A stretch of DNA of 64,000 nucleotides from Bog-756 sp963718405 (GCA_963718405.1 CAVQYZ010000002.1:248001-312000); one strand, 5' to 3'. Shown: positions 37,701 through 45,518, counted from the stretch's first letter. Numbers and translations: made by a program. The notes: a model not told the origin generated them from the letters alone.

Positions 37701-37890
37701 CAAAGACGGTGGGCAGGCCCAAGGACCGGGCCGCCTCGGCGAAGCGGACCACCCCGTAGAAGCCGTTGTGGTCGGTCAGGGCCAGGGCGGTCAGCCCCAG
37801 CCGGACGGCCACGGCCACCAGCTCCTCGGGGTGGCTGGCTCCGTCGAGAAAGGAGAAGTTGGAGTGGGCGTGTAGTTCGGCGTAGGCCAT
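34723..37890 (-). CDS. dnaE2: Error-prone DNA polymerase III alpha subunit DnaE2
   Basis: A 1055-residue C-family polymerase of the DnaE2 (ImuC) branch. The PHP domain opens with AYAELHAHSNFSFLDGASHP. The palm carries QGRGSAATSAVCYALGI and the catalytic GPPDIDVDIESGRREEVIQY (two Asp of the active site), with the third acidic site near CAAVGLVKFDLLGLGMLTAL. The finger and helix-hairpin-helix regions precede an OB domain (ITVGGVVTHRQQPESAHGAV). The missing C-terminal tau-binding extension and the context identify DnaE2 and not DnaE1. It works with ImuB and ImuA' to replicate past lesions and is the main source of damage-induced mutation. It lies 19 bases after imuB and shares the LexA-controlled promoter. 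Confidence 0.95.
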   Translation of the reverse strand: MAYAELHAHSNFSFLDGASHPEELVAVAVRLGLTALALTDHNGFYGVVRFAEAARSLGLPTVFGAELTITGIGGSAARTGVPDPDGTHLVVLARDPEGYARLSRVIAEAHLAGGEKGKPVVTLDELADRHGGHWRILTGCRKGALATALTTGGPAAAAHTLDHLIGRFGRDHLAVELWDHGNPIDATRNDALALLAIERGVAPVATNNVHYATPSRFPLATALAAVRARRTLADLEGWLPSSATACLRGEAEQRRRFARWPGVIEQSAEIAADCAFDLRLVAPRLPDFPVPHGHTEQTWLVELVHRGAADRYGPRGAERVPGAYAQLHHELAIIGELGFPGYFLTVWDIVRFCREQDIFCQGRGSAATSAVCYALGITNVDAVDLGLLFERFLSAARDGPPDIDVDIESGRREEVIQYVYERYGRLHAAQVANVITYRSRSALRDMGKALGHTTGEVDAWSKSVDRGEPIGQRDDLPPLVGQLATDLIDFPRHLGIHSGGMVICDRPVVEVCPVEWGRMPGRTVLQWDKDGCAAVGLVKFDLLGLGMLTALHNMVDLVREFHHVEVDLARLEQEPEVYDLLCRADTVGVFQVESRAQMNTLPRVQPRCFYDLAIEVALIRPGPIQGHAVHPYIRRRNGTEPVTYLHPLLQPALERTLGVPLFQEQLMQIAIDVAGFTTTEADELRQAMSAKRSGERMARLRDRLFAGMAARQVSEEVAEQVYTALAAFANFGFPESHSVAFAYLVYSTAWCKVHYPAAFTAGLLNAQPMGFWSPQSLVADAKRHGVVVRRPDVNAGRATAGLEEIGGTGPGVVRLGLASVRGVGEETAARIEEGRPWSGQEDLVRRAGVTRAQLEALATAGALDSLGSGDAGGRARAGGTGRVPNRRSLVWGAGAAAQATADRLPGVVTGSDPPPLPFPTLWEGVADDLWSLGMTPDTTAMELARDRLSQRGVLPAAALRSRPGGDRITVGGVVTHRQQPESAHGAVFLNLEDETGMVNVVCSRGAWVRWKPVARASPALLVVGRVERSEGSMTLVAERFETLDLGPVPPSRDFR

Positions 37891-37909
37891 GAGGAGAGGG
37901 GGCGGCCGG

Positions 37910-38998
37910 TCATCCGTAGGTCGCTTCGACCCACCACCGACCCCGTTCGGCCAGTAGGAGATGGGCGCCCGCTCCGGTGACCGCCTGCAGGCGCGCCGCC
38001 CTCCGGCGGGACCTCGACCACCACCGCTCGTCCGAGGGCCATGGGCCGGCCCAGGCGGTCACCGGGGACCACGGGCTCTGCTCCACCGACAGCCGGTCCG
38101 GGGTGGCAGTGAGCAGCCCCCGTCCCGACACCGACACCGGTTGCCCGTGGGCGTCGGACAGTTCGGCCCGGAGGGGGGTGGGATGCACCAGGGCCGGCGC
38201 CGGGGGAGGGATCTGGCCGGGCCACGGGGCGCCGAGGGTGGTGTCATCGTGGCTCTCCCGGCCGTTCCAGGTGACGAAGCGGGCCCGCTGGGCCGGCCCC
38301 CGGCCTCCCTGGAGCCGGGCGGTCACCACGCCGTCGGGACCGAGGAGGTCCTGGACCGCCACCAGGGCCCGGGCGGCCCGGGCGTCGGTGTCGCTCACCC
38401 CACCCCAGAATTCAGGCTCCCCGGCGGCCGTCCCGGGACGCCGGGCCCCCCGGCGCTGGGTCTCCACACGGTGAGCGGTCACCGGTTGGCGCAGGTCGCC
38501 CGGTTCGCCGCTCCGCCCCCCGGCCACCTGATGGCAGATGACCCCGTCGGCTCCCAACCGCCCGAGCACATGGGCATCGGGGAGGGCGGCGAACTCACCC
38601 AGGGTGCGGATGCCCAACCGGTCGAGCAACTCGGTCAACTCGGGGCGATCGAGGAGGCCCACCGGCAGGGGGGCCAGGAACGCCGGGGTGCCGCCGGCGG
38701 GGACGATCAGGTGGCGGCGGGCGGCGAGGACCGCGGCGAACAGTCCATCGGCCACGCCCACCTCGACCGGGGTGACCTCGGACGCGGCCCCGATGATCTG
38801 TCGGGCCAGCGGGACTTCGCCACCGAAGTAGCGGGCCGGCCCGCGGGCGGGGAGCGAGCAGATGCCGGGCCGGACGACGGTGACCCAGGGACAGTAGGAC
38901 TCGACGGCCTCGATCACCTTGACGAACGACCGTAGGGCCGCCCCGTCCTCGTCCTCATCGAGCAGTTCGGGGCAGCGCACGATGAGGAGGCGGTTCAT
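37910..38998 (-). CDS. imuB: ImuB, catalytically inactive Y-family polymerase adaptor
   Basis: A 362-residue Y-family-like protein. The N-terminus NRLLIVRCPELLDEDEDGAA occupies the position of the first catalytic block but lacks the D-x-D of true polymerases. The palm continues with VESYCPWVTVVRPGICSLPA and RGPARYFGGEVPLARQI, and the helix-hairpin-helix RLGIRTLGEFAALPDAHVLG is intact. ImuB links DnaE2 to the sliding clamp and to ImuA'. The start ATG overlaps the imuA' stop (ATGA), so translation is coupled. At 362 residues it is shorter than many homologues (about 500), the loss being in the C-terminal tail. Confidence 0.9.
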   Translation of the reverse strand: MNRLLIVRCPELLDEDEDGAALRSFVKVIEAVESYCPWVTVVRPGICSLPARGPARYFGGEVPLARQIIGAASEVTPVEVGVADGLFAAVLAARRHLIVPAGGTPAFLAPLPVGLLDRPELTELLDRLGIRTLGEFAALPDAHVLGRLGADGVICHQVAGGRSGEPGDLRQPVTAHRVETQRRGARRPGTAAGEPEFWGGVSDTDARAARALVAVQDLLGPDGVVTARLQGGRGPAQRARFVTWNGRESHDDTTLGAPWPGQIPPPAPALVHPTPLRAELSDAHGQPVSVSGRGLLTATPDRLSVEQSPWSPVTAWAGPWPSDERWWSRSRRRAARLQAVTGAGAHLLLAERGRWWVEATYG

Positions 38999-39783
38999 CC
39001 CGTCACCACCGGGTCGGCGGTGGGTATAACGCCGCCATCGCCATCGACGCCGGCATCGACATCGGCCACGGCCCCGGTGGCCGATGGCAGCCACAGGTGA
39101 TGGTGACGGGGGCGGACCGAGGACCGCCGACCGGTAGCGGTCACCGTCATCTGCCGCCGGCGCAGGTAGCCCTCACCGGTGCCGACGCCGTCCCAGTGCA
39201 TGTCGTCGACGCTCAGGCGGACATCGGGAGGCTCGGGCCAGGCGTGCCGTCCCGCCACCACCAGGACCGACCGGCGGTCCCGGGCCCTGGCGGCCAAGCG
39301 GCGGGCCATGGCCGGGCGGGGAGGGAACGGGGGACAGAGCACCACCAGGTCCACCCCGTCGATCAACGCCGCGGTGACTTCGGCCCATGCCGCGTCGGGC
39401 CGGGGCACCACGGCCAGCCGGGCCAGGTCGATACCCAGGTCGTGGGCGGCGACGGCACCGAGCCCGGCCACGCCCACCACCGCCCCCCAGTACCCCGCCC
39501 CCGACGTCGCCGCCAGGAGGGCCAGGGCCACGCTGATGCCACCGTCGGCCGGTCCGGCCGGCCCGCTGGCGGCGGCCAGACCGGTGACCACGACGGTGCT
39601 CCCCCGACGCAGGCTGCCGTCGGGGAACAGACCGACCAGGGGTGGGGCCACCGGGAGGAGGCGGACCTGACTGGACGAGACGGGACGGGTCCGCTCGGCC
39701 AGGAGGGCCAGGGACTCCCGACCCCCGCCCGAGCCGGTGGCTCCGGGGCGGGAAGGGTGTCGACCCGTCGACGATACGAACAT
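38995..39783 (-). CDS. imuA: ImuA', RecA-like mutasome component
   Basis: A 262-residue protein with a degenerate RecA fold. LFPDGSLRRGSTVVVTGLAA occupies the Walker A position without a complete P-loop, then GISVALALLAATSGAGYWGA, GLGAVAAHDLGIDLARLAVV, VDLVVLCPPFPPRPAMARRL and the C-terminal RRRQMTVTATGRR block seen in ImuA' and SulA-related proteins. The ATG at 39781-39783 is the only ATG, GTG or TTG before the domain and sits inside the LexA box, so the message is probably leaderless. First gene of the mutasome operon. Confidence 0.85.
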   Translation of the reverse strand: MFVSSTGRHPSRPGATGSGGGRESLALLAERTRPVSSSQVRLLPVAPPLVGLFPDGSLRRGSTVVVTGLAAASGPAGPADGGISVALALLAATSGAGYWGAVVGVAGLGAVAAHDLGIDLARLAVVPRPDAAWAEVTAALIDGVDLVVLCPPFPPRPAMARRLAARARDRRSVLVVAGRHAWPEPPDVRLSVDDMHWDGVGTGEGYLRRRQMTVTATGRRSSVRPRHHHLWLPSATGAVADVDAGVDGDGGVIPTADPVVTG

Positions 39784-39796
39784 ATGTTCGATCGTA
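39777..39796 (-). promoter_or_regulatory. LexA box and -10 element of the imuA'-imuB-dnaE2 operon
   Basis: CGAACATATGTTCG (39777-39790) is a perfect palindrome that fits the actinobacterial SOS consensus (GAAC, four bases, GTTC). Its centre is at the imuA' ATG. On the minus strand TACGAT (39791-39796) ends seven bases before that ATG, which is exactly where the -10 of a leaderless transcript should be. LexA bound here would cover the transcription start. Confidence 0.85.
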
Positions 39797-39871
39797 CTGC
39801 CATCGGCTGAAGGGGGCCAGTGGCTCTCACCAGGTCATTCGCGGTTCCCACAGTGGGTCCGATCTGCTCGC

Positions 39872-40101
39872 TAACATGGGGTCACCAGAGAGAGGAGGTG
39901 GTCCAACTGAGCAGTCAACGTTTTGGGACCCTGGAGGTGGCTGGCCGCTAAGGCGGCTCGCTGTACCACCTGGCGAATCCCAGCCAGACACCCACCGGGC
40001 GACCTAGCCGGACCCAGGTCCCATCCGGCGCCTCACGGGAACCTCGGTGTACTAATCAGCAACTTGTACCTGCAGGGCGTCTCTTCGGAGACGCCCTGCA
40101 G
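39872..40101 (+). ncRNA. Structured RNA candidate with internal mini-ORF and UUCG terminator
   Basis: About 230 bases that do not read as a gene: third-codon positions lack the G+C bias of the neighbours, yet base pairing is dense. A nine-pair helix with one bulge joins 39925-39934 (GGGACCCTGG) to 40014-40022 (CCAGGTCCC). Inside it, AGGTGG (39935-39940) pairs with CCACCT (39966-39971) and encloses the hairpin GCCGC/GCGGC (39944-39957, loop TAAG). CTGGC/GCCAG (39970-39987) and GTAC/GTAC (40049-40069) follow, then the terminator stem. A near-perfect Shine-Dalgarno AGGAGGTG (39893-39900) lies six bases before CTG at 39907, which would start a 14-codon mini-ORF (LSSQRFGTLEVAGR, stop TAA 39949-39951) lying across the first helices. 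It could be an attenuating leader of the gene at 40265 or a free small RNA. The 5' end is a guess. I recognise no named RNA family. Confidence 0.6.
40070..40101 (+). terminator. Perfect 14-bp terminator hairpin with TTCG loop
   Basis: CTGCAGGGCGTCTC (40070-40083), loop TTCG, then the exact reverse complement (40088-40101). C(UUCG)G tetraloops are unusually stable. A short pyrimidine tract (CCTTTCC) follows. It ends the structured RNA candidate and would block read-through into the gene at 40265 unless the RNA refolds. Confidence 0.85.
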
Positions 40102-40131
40102 CCTTTCCGGGCCCAGATTTGGTGCCCTGGT

Positions 40132-40178
40132 GAGGTGGACCGCACCTCGGCGTGCCGGTGACGTCGGTGATGTCACCG
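40132..40178 (+). other. Two further hairpins in the leader of the DinB-fold gene
   Basis: GAGGTG (40132-40137) pairs with CACCTC (40143-40148), and CGGTGAC (40156-40162) pairs with GTCACCG (40172-40178). They lie between the UUCG terminator and the start codon at 40265, so the 160-base gap is also structured. Confidence 0.45.
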
Positions 40179-40264
40179 CTCGCATGCGCATCGAAGTGCA
40201 CGGACGAAACAATCGAGGCTCAGGGGTCTTCGCCGGTGCGGTCCGAGATCGTAAGCTTCCCCAG

Positions 40265-40915
40265 ATGACACGCACGTTTTCGTCTCTCGAGGTACTGGAA
40301 GCGTCCCAAGGGATCAGGGAGCGATCGATCGCCCTGCTGCGCTCTGCCGACGAGCCCCAGGCCGCGGTAGCGGTCCCGACCTGCCCCATGTGGACGGCCA
40401 AAGAGCTGGCCTGCCACATGTACGGCGTCTGCGACGACCTCCTCAACGGGCGCCTTGAGGGAATCGGCTCCAACGACTGGACCCAGGCCCAGATCGAGCG
40501 TCACGGCTCGAAGCCACTCGATGAGCTCGTGGGCGAGTGGGCGGGCTCGGCCCCGGCATTCGACGAGATCGTGCCGCAGTTCCCCGAACCGTCCAACTAC
40601 CAGCTGGTCATGGACCAGGCCACCCACGAGCACGACCTTCGACTGGCCCTGGCGTCACCGGGTGGTCGGGACGACCTTTCTGTGACCATCGGGGCCGAGT
40701 TCATGCTCATTGCCGTCCGGAGCAGCGACCCCGAGTTCGCCGAACAGATCGAAGGACTTGGCCTCTCGGACTTCGAGCTCCTCCGCGCCCTGACCGGCCG
40801 GCGCTCGGCGGCCCAGCTCGAAGCGGCTGGCATCTCCGTCGAGGGACTCGATCGCGTCCTCGGCCCCACACCGATGAGCATCGTAGAGTTCGATGTCGTT
40901 GAGGCGGCTGGGTAA
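40265..40915 (+). CDS. DinB-fold protein, maleylpyruvate isomerase N-terminal type
   Basis: A 216-residue protein. Start ATG at 40265. The four-helix mycothiol-dependent isomerase-like domain is seen in PTCPMWTAKELACHMYGVCD (C-P-x-W and a metal His) and NYQLVMDQATHEHDLRLALA, with the second His cluster E-H-D-L-R. The C-terminal 70 residues (LSDFELLRALTGRRSAAQLE) form the conserved tail of this actinobacterial group. Substrate unknown. It follows the structured RNA and the two hairpins, and is followed 24 bases later by a VOC gene, with which it may be co-transcribed. Confidence 0.75.
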   Translation: MTRTFSSLEVLEASQGIRERSIALLRSADEPQAAVAVPTCPMWTAKELACHMYGVCDDLLNGRLEGIGSNDWTQAQIERHGSKPLDELVGEWAGSAPAFDEIVPQFPEPSNYQLVMDQATHEHDLRLALASPGGRDDLSVTIGAEFMLIAVRSSDPEFAEQIEGLGLSDFELLRALTGRRSAAQLEAAGISVEGLDRVLGPTPMSIVEFDVVEAAG

Positions 40916-40939
40916 GAGGCCACTGGCTACAGTCTCGCC

Positions 40940-41311
40940 ATGAGCGCACTCGTCGTCTTCACGGTCGATGTCAGTCGTCTGGCCAGATTCTACGAGGCCG
41001 TCCTTGACGCCAGACCCCTGGTTGAGCCCTCCGGCGACATTCGACTTGTCAGCGATAGTGAAGAGGTCTTGATCCACTCGATACCCGACCGGATTGCCAA
41101 GACCATCGAAATCAGCTCTCCACCAGAGCCGCGCCATGGCTCGCCCACGAAACCGGTCTTTGATGTGGGCACGCTTCAATCTGCCCTGGATGTCGTCAAA
41201 GCCCAGGGAGGGGTCATCACCGACAACGTGTTCACCATCGACGGACTCACCAGGCATGACGTTCTGGATCCGGATGGGAACGTCATCCAGCTTCGTCACC
41301 GGGTTGTGTGA
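40940..41311 (+). CDS. VOC-family (glyoxalase-like) protein
   Basis: A 123-residue single vicinal-oxygen-chelate domain made of two beta-alpha-beta-beta-beta halves: LVVFTVDVSRLARFYEAVLD at the start and DVLDPDGNVIQLRHRV at the end. The usual N-terminal metal His is not seen, so it may be a non-metal drug- or metabolite-binding member. 24 bases downstream of the DinB-fold gene in the same direction. Confidence 0.7.
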   Translation: MSALVVFTVDVSRLARFYEAVLDARPLVEPSGDIRLVSDSEEVLIHSIPDRIAKTIEISSPPEPRHGSPTKPVFDVGTLQSALDVVKAQGGVITDNVFTIDGLTRHDVLDPDGNVIQLRHRVV

Positions 41312-41461
41312 CGATGCGTCTCGGATGACAACGGACCGCCGTCCGATCGCCTCCCGTGCTCAGTGACGAGAGCCTTCTGGTGATGTAGGGAGGTCCACCT
41401 GACCAACGCTCCGACGGGGCCGGTCCGGTCGAGGTCGTCCGGTCGTGGGTTCAAGGCGGAA

Positions 41462-43070
41462 TCAGGGCCGCATGGTGGTCTCATCGACATCGAGCTCGGC
41501 CCGAATTTCATCGGCCACCCGCTCACTCACCTTCCGGCGGGCCAGCAGGTGACCGAGCTCGGTTCGCTCGGAGGCGATGATCAACCGGCGCAGCTGGCGC
41601 TCGGCACCGAGGTACCCGGGTCCGTCGGCCGAGGGGCCCGCCCCGTCGGCCGAGGCGTCCGCGTCGGCCGCCCCCTCCTCGATGACTTCGAGCCTGCGTT
41701 CGATGTGGGCCAACTGGGACTGGTACCCGGCGCGGATCCGGTCCACCACCTCGTCGGGGAATTCGGTCGGTCCGGCACAGATCCTCGATGCGGGACAGGG
41801 CGATGACCGTCAACCGCCGGCGGGCCTCGGTGGCCAGGACCAGATCCTGTTCGTCCCGGGTCACCAGGCCGAACCGGCGGATGAGCGGGGGAAGGGTCAG
41901 GCCCTGTCCCACCAAGGTGGCCACGATGACCACGAAGGTCAGGAACACCACCAGGTCCCGTTGGGGAAACGTCTGGGGGAGGGCCAGAGCCGCGGCCAGG
42001 CTGACCACGCCGCGGATGCCGGCCCAACCGACCACGGTGGTCTCGCGCCACGACCGCTCGGAGCGTTGCGCGGCACCCACGAACCGGTGCCCACCCGGGA
42101 GCACGGTGACCCCGGCTATCCAGAGCAGGCGGATCACGATCACCACCCCCACCACCGCCGAGGCCTCGAGGGCCAGTGAGCCCGACTCCCGGTTGACCAG
42201 GCTGTCGAGGATGGGACGGAGCTCCAGCCCCACCAGCAGGAACGACACCCCGGTCAGCAAGAAGACGATCAGGTTCCAGATCTCGCGTTGCTGCAACCGG
42301 GCCGCCGGGGTCAACTCACCGGAACCGAAGCGACCGAAGTACAGACCGGTGGCCACCACGGCCAGCACGCCCGAGGCCCGGAGCTTGTCGGCCGGGAGGT
42401 AGGCGGCGAACGGCAGGATCAACAACATGGTGTTCTCGATCACCGGGGTCTCGGTGAACCGGAGCATCCGGCACCCGAACCACCCGACAGCGATCCCGAT
42501 GGCCACTCCCGCCACCACGGCGAAGAGGAACTTGCCCAACACGTCGGCCACGGTGAAGGTCGTGCCCACCGCGGCCACCGCCACCTGATACGCGGTCAGC
42601 GCCGTGGCGTCGTTCATCAACCCCTCGCCCCCGAGGATGGTGACCAACCGGCGCGGCAGCCCGAGCTTTCCGGCGATCTGGGTGGCCGACACCGAGTCCG
42701 GTGGCGACACGATGGCGCCGAGGGTGAAGGCCACCGCCCAGCCCATCTCGGGCACCAGGGCGTGGATGACCACGGCCACCGCCGCCATGGTGGCCACCAC
42801 CAACCCCACCGCCAGCAACAGGATCGGTCGCCACTGGGTGCGCAGCTCGCGTGCCGAGGTGTCGAGCGAGGCGTCGTAGATGAGAGGCGGTAGGAAGACC
42901 AGCAGGACCAGCTCGGGCTGGAGCTCCACCCGGTGCTTGACCGGCAGCAGGGCCACCCCGATGCCCACCAGCACCAACAAGATGGGGTAGGGGATCCGGA
43001 GCCGGTCGGCCAGGATGGCGATGAGCACGATGCCGATGAGCAGCCCGATGCCGTCGGCGATACTGATCAT
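41462..43070 (-). CDS. CPA1-family Na+/H+ antiporter (one frameshift)
   Basis: About 535 residues when read across one shift. Start ATG at 43068-43070. Around twelve membrane helices are visible: the first IGLLIGIVLIAILADRLRIP, the family motif FLPPLIYDASLDTSARELRT, the ion-site helix GGEGLMNDATALTAYQVAVA (Asn-Asp pair), and VVGWAGIRGVVSLAAALALP with the conserved Arg-Gly. The frame changes near 41760 (after EDLCRTDRIP), and the cytoplasmic tail continues DEVVDRIRAGYQSQLAHIER to the stop at 41462. The tail is a coiled-coil regulator-like region as in YjcE/NhaP proteins. It exchanges Na+ or K+ for H+ in pH and salt homeostasis. Confidence 0.85.
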
Positions 43071-43089
43071 CGAACCCGGTCCGGTCCGG

Positions 43090-43605
43090 TCACTGCTCGG
43101 TGAAGGGCAGCGACCTTTCGATGTCCAACCGGTGGTGGAAGGCATCGTGGGCGTTGGCCAACACCACATCCGACAGGGACTGTCCACCCCGCTCGGGAAG
43201 GATGAGGATGATGCCGTTGGTGCGAGCTTGGCCCACAGCCTGCAGCCAGCCGGCCACCGACCTGGACAGGGACCACTGGGCGGCCTGGAGCGGGATGCGC
43301 TGGTACCCGCGGGCCTCAGCCAGACCGTCCTGGTCGTAGCCACCGACTTCGGGAGGTGCTCCGGCGGTGACGCCCGCCAACCGCTCGGCCCAGATTCTCA
43401 GGTTGTCGGCTACGTGGCTGACGTACGCCGACACCGACCAGGTCAGGTCGGGATGCCGCTCCTGGCCGGTAGCCCCGGCCAGGGCCCGTCCGTAGGTGGC
43501 CGGCACCTCCGAGACCATGACCACGGCATCGCCGTTTCCGATGTTCCACTGGTAGCCGCACTCTCGGCACGGGTCCCCATAGAGGGCGATGGCCCATTCG
43601 CTCAT
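43090..43605 (-). CDS. DinB-like protein with N-terminal zinc-type Cys pair
   Basis: A 171-residue protein, taken from the ATG at 43603-43605 (SEWAIALYGDPCRECGYQWN); an upstream start at 43659 adds a basic stretch without family character. The N-terminus holds C-R-E-C-G-Y, then a DinB four-helix domain with VSAYVSHVADNLRIWAERLA and VLANAHDAFHHRLDIERSL, whose His residues would form the metal site. It starts 20 bases before the antiporter start on the same strand, so the two probably share a message. Confidence 0.7.
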   Translation of the reverse strand: MSEWAIALYGDPCRECGYQWNIGNGDAVVMVSEVPATYGRALAGATGQERHPDLTWSVSAYVSHVADNLRIWAERLAGVTAGAPPEVGGYDQDGLAEARGYQRIPLQAAQWSLSRSVAGWLQAVGQARTNGIILILPERGGQSLSDVVLANAHDAFHHRLDIERSLPFTEQ

Positions 43606-43729
43606 CCCCTGATTGTGGCCCATCTCCGGCCGGTGGTGGGCGGTATCCCGGTTCCTCACCGAAGTGGCCCCGGATAGAAGGGACCCGGGTTCGAAGTAGC
43701 GGAGGTGACCGGGCGCGGGCCCCTCCGGT

Positions 43730-44506
43730 TCAGGTGGGACCGGTCCGCAGCCTGAACTGGGCGCCGGCCGGGTCGGTGACCGTGGCCATGCGGCCGTAGG
43801 GGGAGTCGGCCGGTTCGGCCAGCACCGAACCCCCGAGGTCGTTCACCGTGCAGACGGAGGCGTCGACATCGTCGACCTCCCAGTAGATGCTCCAGTGGGA
43901 TGGCATGCCCTCCGGAAGAAAGCCGGCACCGTCCATGATCCCCGCCGCCTCCACCCCGTCGGCCCCGTTGAGGGTGGTGTAGCGGAACTCCGGGCTGTCG
44001 GCGACCACTGCGGGTTCCAGCGGGAACACCGATTGGTAGAAGGAGACCGCACCGGCGTACTCCCTCGTGGAGAGCTCGAACCAGCTCGGGGCGCCGTGCT
44101 CGGCCAGCACGGTGAAGCCGGGGAAGGTCCCGGCCTGCCAGGCGCCCAGGTCGGCTCCGGTCGGATCGGTCATCACGGCCTGGAAGCCCAGGTCGGCGAT
44201 GGGCATGGCCGGGACGGCGATCTGGGCCCCCTCGGCCTCGGCCTTGCGGACCGTCTCGGCGATGTCCATGGTGTTCAGGTAGATCTTCCAGGTGTTGTTG
44301 GCTGGCATCCCACCCAGCTCCCCCATGCCACCCGCCACCGGCACGCCCTGGCGGTTGAACATGAAGTAGCCCTCGAACTCCGCACTCGGTTCCTGGGCCT
44401 CCCAGCCGAACAGGCTGCCGTAGAACGCCCGGCTGCCGTCGACGTCGGAGGTCCACAGGTCGGCCCAGCACGGTACTCCGGGGGGTGCGCTCTCCCGTTT
44501 GGTCAT
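43730..44506 (-). CDS. Two-domain VOC-family protein
   Basis: A 258-residue protein with two glyoxalase-fold domains in tandem (residues 10-125 and 135-255). Each starts with the x-W-x-x-L-x-T-x-D pattern (VPCWADLWTSDVDGSRAFYG; APSWFELSTREYAGAVSFYQ) and ends with an acidic Asp-Pro-x-G-A strand (VMTDPTGADLGAWQ; TVTDPAGAQFRL). This resembles the mycobacterial CFP-32-like proteins of unknown substrate. The metal ligands are not conserved in full. Divergent from the MBL-fold gene at 44659. Confidence 0.8.
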   Translation of the reverse strand: MTKRESAPPGVPCWADLWTSDVDGSRAFYGSLFGWEAQEPSAEFEGYFMFNRQGVPVAGGMGELGGMPANNTWKIYLNTMDIAETVRKAEAEGAQIAVPAMPIADLGFQAVMTDPTGADLGAWQAGTFPGFTVLAEHGAPSWFELSTREYAGAVSFYQSVFPLEPAVVADSPEFRYTTLNGADGVEAAGIMDGAGFLPEGMPSHWSIYWEVDDVDASVCTVNDLGGSVLAEPADSPYGRMATVTDPAGAQFRLRTGPT

Positions 44507-44658
44507 GGCCGCTCCTTGGGCTCCTGGCCCCAGGGTGACCGGCCGGCCGTGGCCGGACCACCTGGAGCGCCGACGGTCCGACCATCATGACCCACGTTTG
44601 GGCCCGGCTGCCTCGGACCTGCGGCGCGGCCGGGCAAAACCCGATAGAACGAGGCACC

Positions 44659-45480
44659 TTGAACGTGATCATCCTGGGCAGTGGGAGCCCGATACCCGAC
44701 CCGGAGCGAGCGGGCCCTTCGACTCTGGTCCGCACCTCGGCCGGCGACCTGCTGTTCGACTGCGGGCGGGGGGTGTTGATGCGGGCCGCCGGGGCCGGAT
44801 CGGGTGCCGGTGGGTTTCAGGCCGTGTTCCTGACCCATCTGCACAGCGACCATGTCACCGACCTCAACGATGTGTTCACCATGCGATGGGTCATGTCGCT
44901 CACCCCCAACCCCCTACCGGTCGTCGGTCCGGCGGGAACCGCCGAGCTCCTGGCGGCCACCGAGGCCATGTTGGAACCGGATATCGGTTATCGGCTGGCC
45001 CATCACGGCGACCTCACCTGGCGACCAACCAGCGTGGTCACCGAAGTGGAGTCGGGCGTGGCCTTCGAACAGGGTGACGTCCGGGTCACGGTGGCGCCCA
45101 CCGACCACGCGCCGGTCCGACCCACCGTCGGCTACCGCATCGAGGACCAGGGGCGGTCCGTGGTGATCGCCGGTGACACGGTGCCCTGCGCCGGCCTCGA
45201 CCAGCTGTGCGATGGAGCCGACGTCCTGGTCCACACGGTGATCCGGCGTGATCTCCTCGAGCCCATCGGCCTGCCCCGGGTCACCGACATCATCGACTAC
45301 CACTCCTCTGTTCCCGATGCCGCGGCCACGGCCGAGCGTGCCGGGGTGAGGACCCTGGTTCTGACCCATCTGGTGCCCTCACCGGCCCCGGGAACGGAGC
45401 AGGAGTGGATGGACCAGGCCTCCTCTGAGTTCGGCGGAGTGGTGGTGGTGGCTTCGGATCTGCTGGCCATCCCGGTGTGA
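44659..45480 (+). CDS. MBL-fold metallohydrolase, RNase Z-like
   Basis: A 273-residue protein. I use the TTG at 44659 (NVIILGSGSPIPDPERAGPS), which fits the family N-terminus; longer starts give 24 extra residues unlike any homologue. The zinc motif is FLTHLHSDHVTDL (His60, His62, Asp64, His65), followed by VVIAGDTVPCAGL and a final TLVLTHLVPSP. The order matches the RNase Z/arylsulfatase branch, but the exosite arm of tRNase Z is missing, so a tRNA-processing role is unlikely. Possibly a lactonase or phosphodiesterase. Confidence 0.8.
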   Translation: MNVIILGSGSPIPDPERAGPSTLVRTSAGDLLFDCGRGVLMRAAGAGSGAGGFQAVFLTHLHSDHVTDLNDVFTMRWVMSLTPNPLPVVGPAGTAELLAATEAMLEPDIGYRLAHHGDLTWRPTSVVTEVESGVAFEQGDVRVTVAPTDHAPVRPTVGYRIEDQGRSVVIAGDTVPCAGLDQLCDGADVLVHTVIRRDLLEPIGLPRVTDIIDYHSSVPDAAATAERAGVRTLVLTHLVPSPAPGTEQEWMDQASSEFGGVVVVASDLLAIPV

Positions 45481-45518
45481 GCGGGGGACCTGTCCCGCCC
45501 TCGTGCCGGCGGGTCGCT

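Noticed and set aside
39876..40007. Frame from ATG 39876 (MGSPERGGGPTEQSTFWDPG and onward) as a small protein gene
   Set aside because: Third positions are not G/C-biased as in all neighbours, the best ribosome site lies inside it and not before it, and base pairing explains the sequence better.
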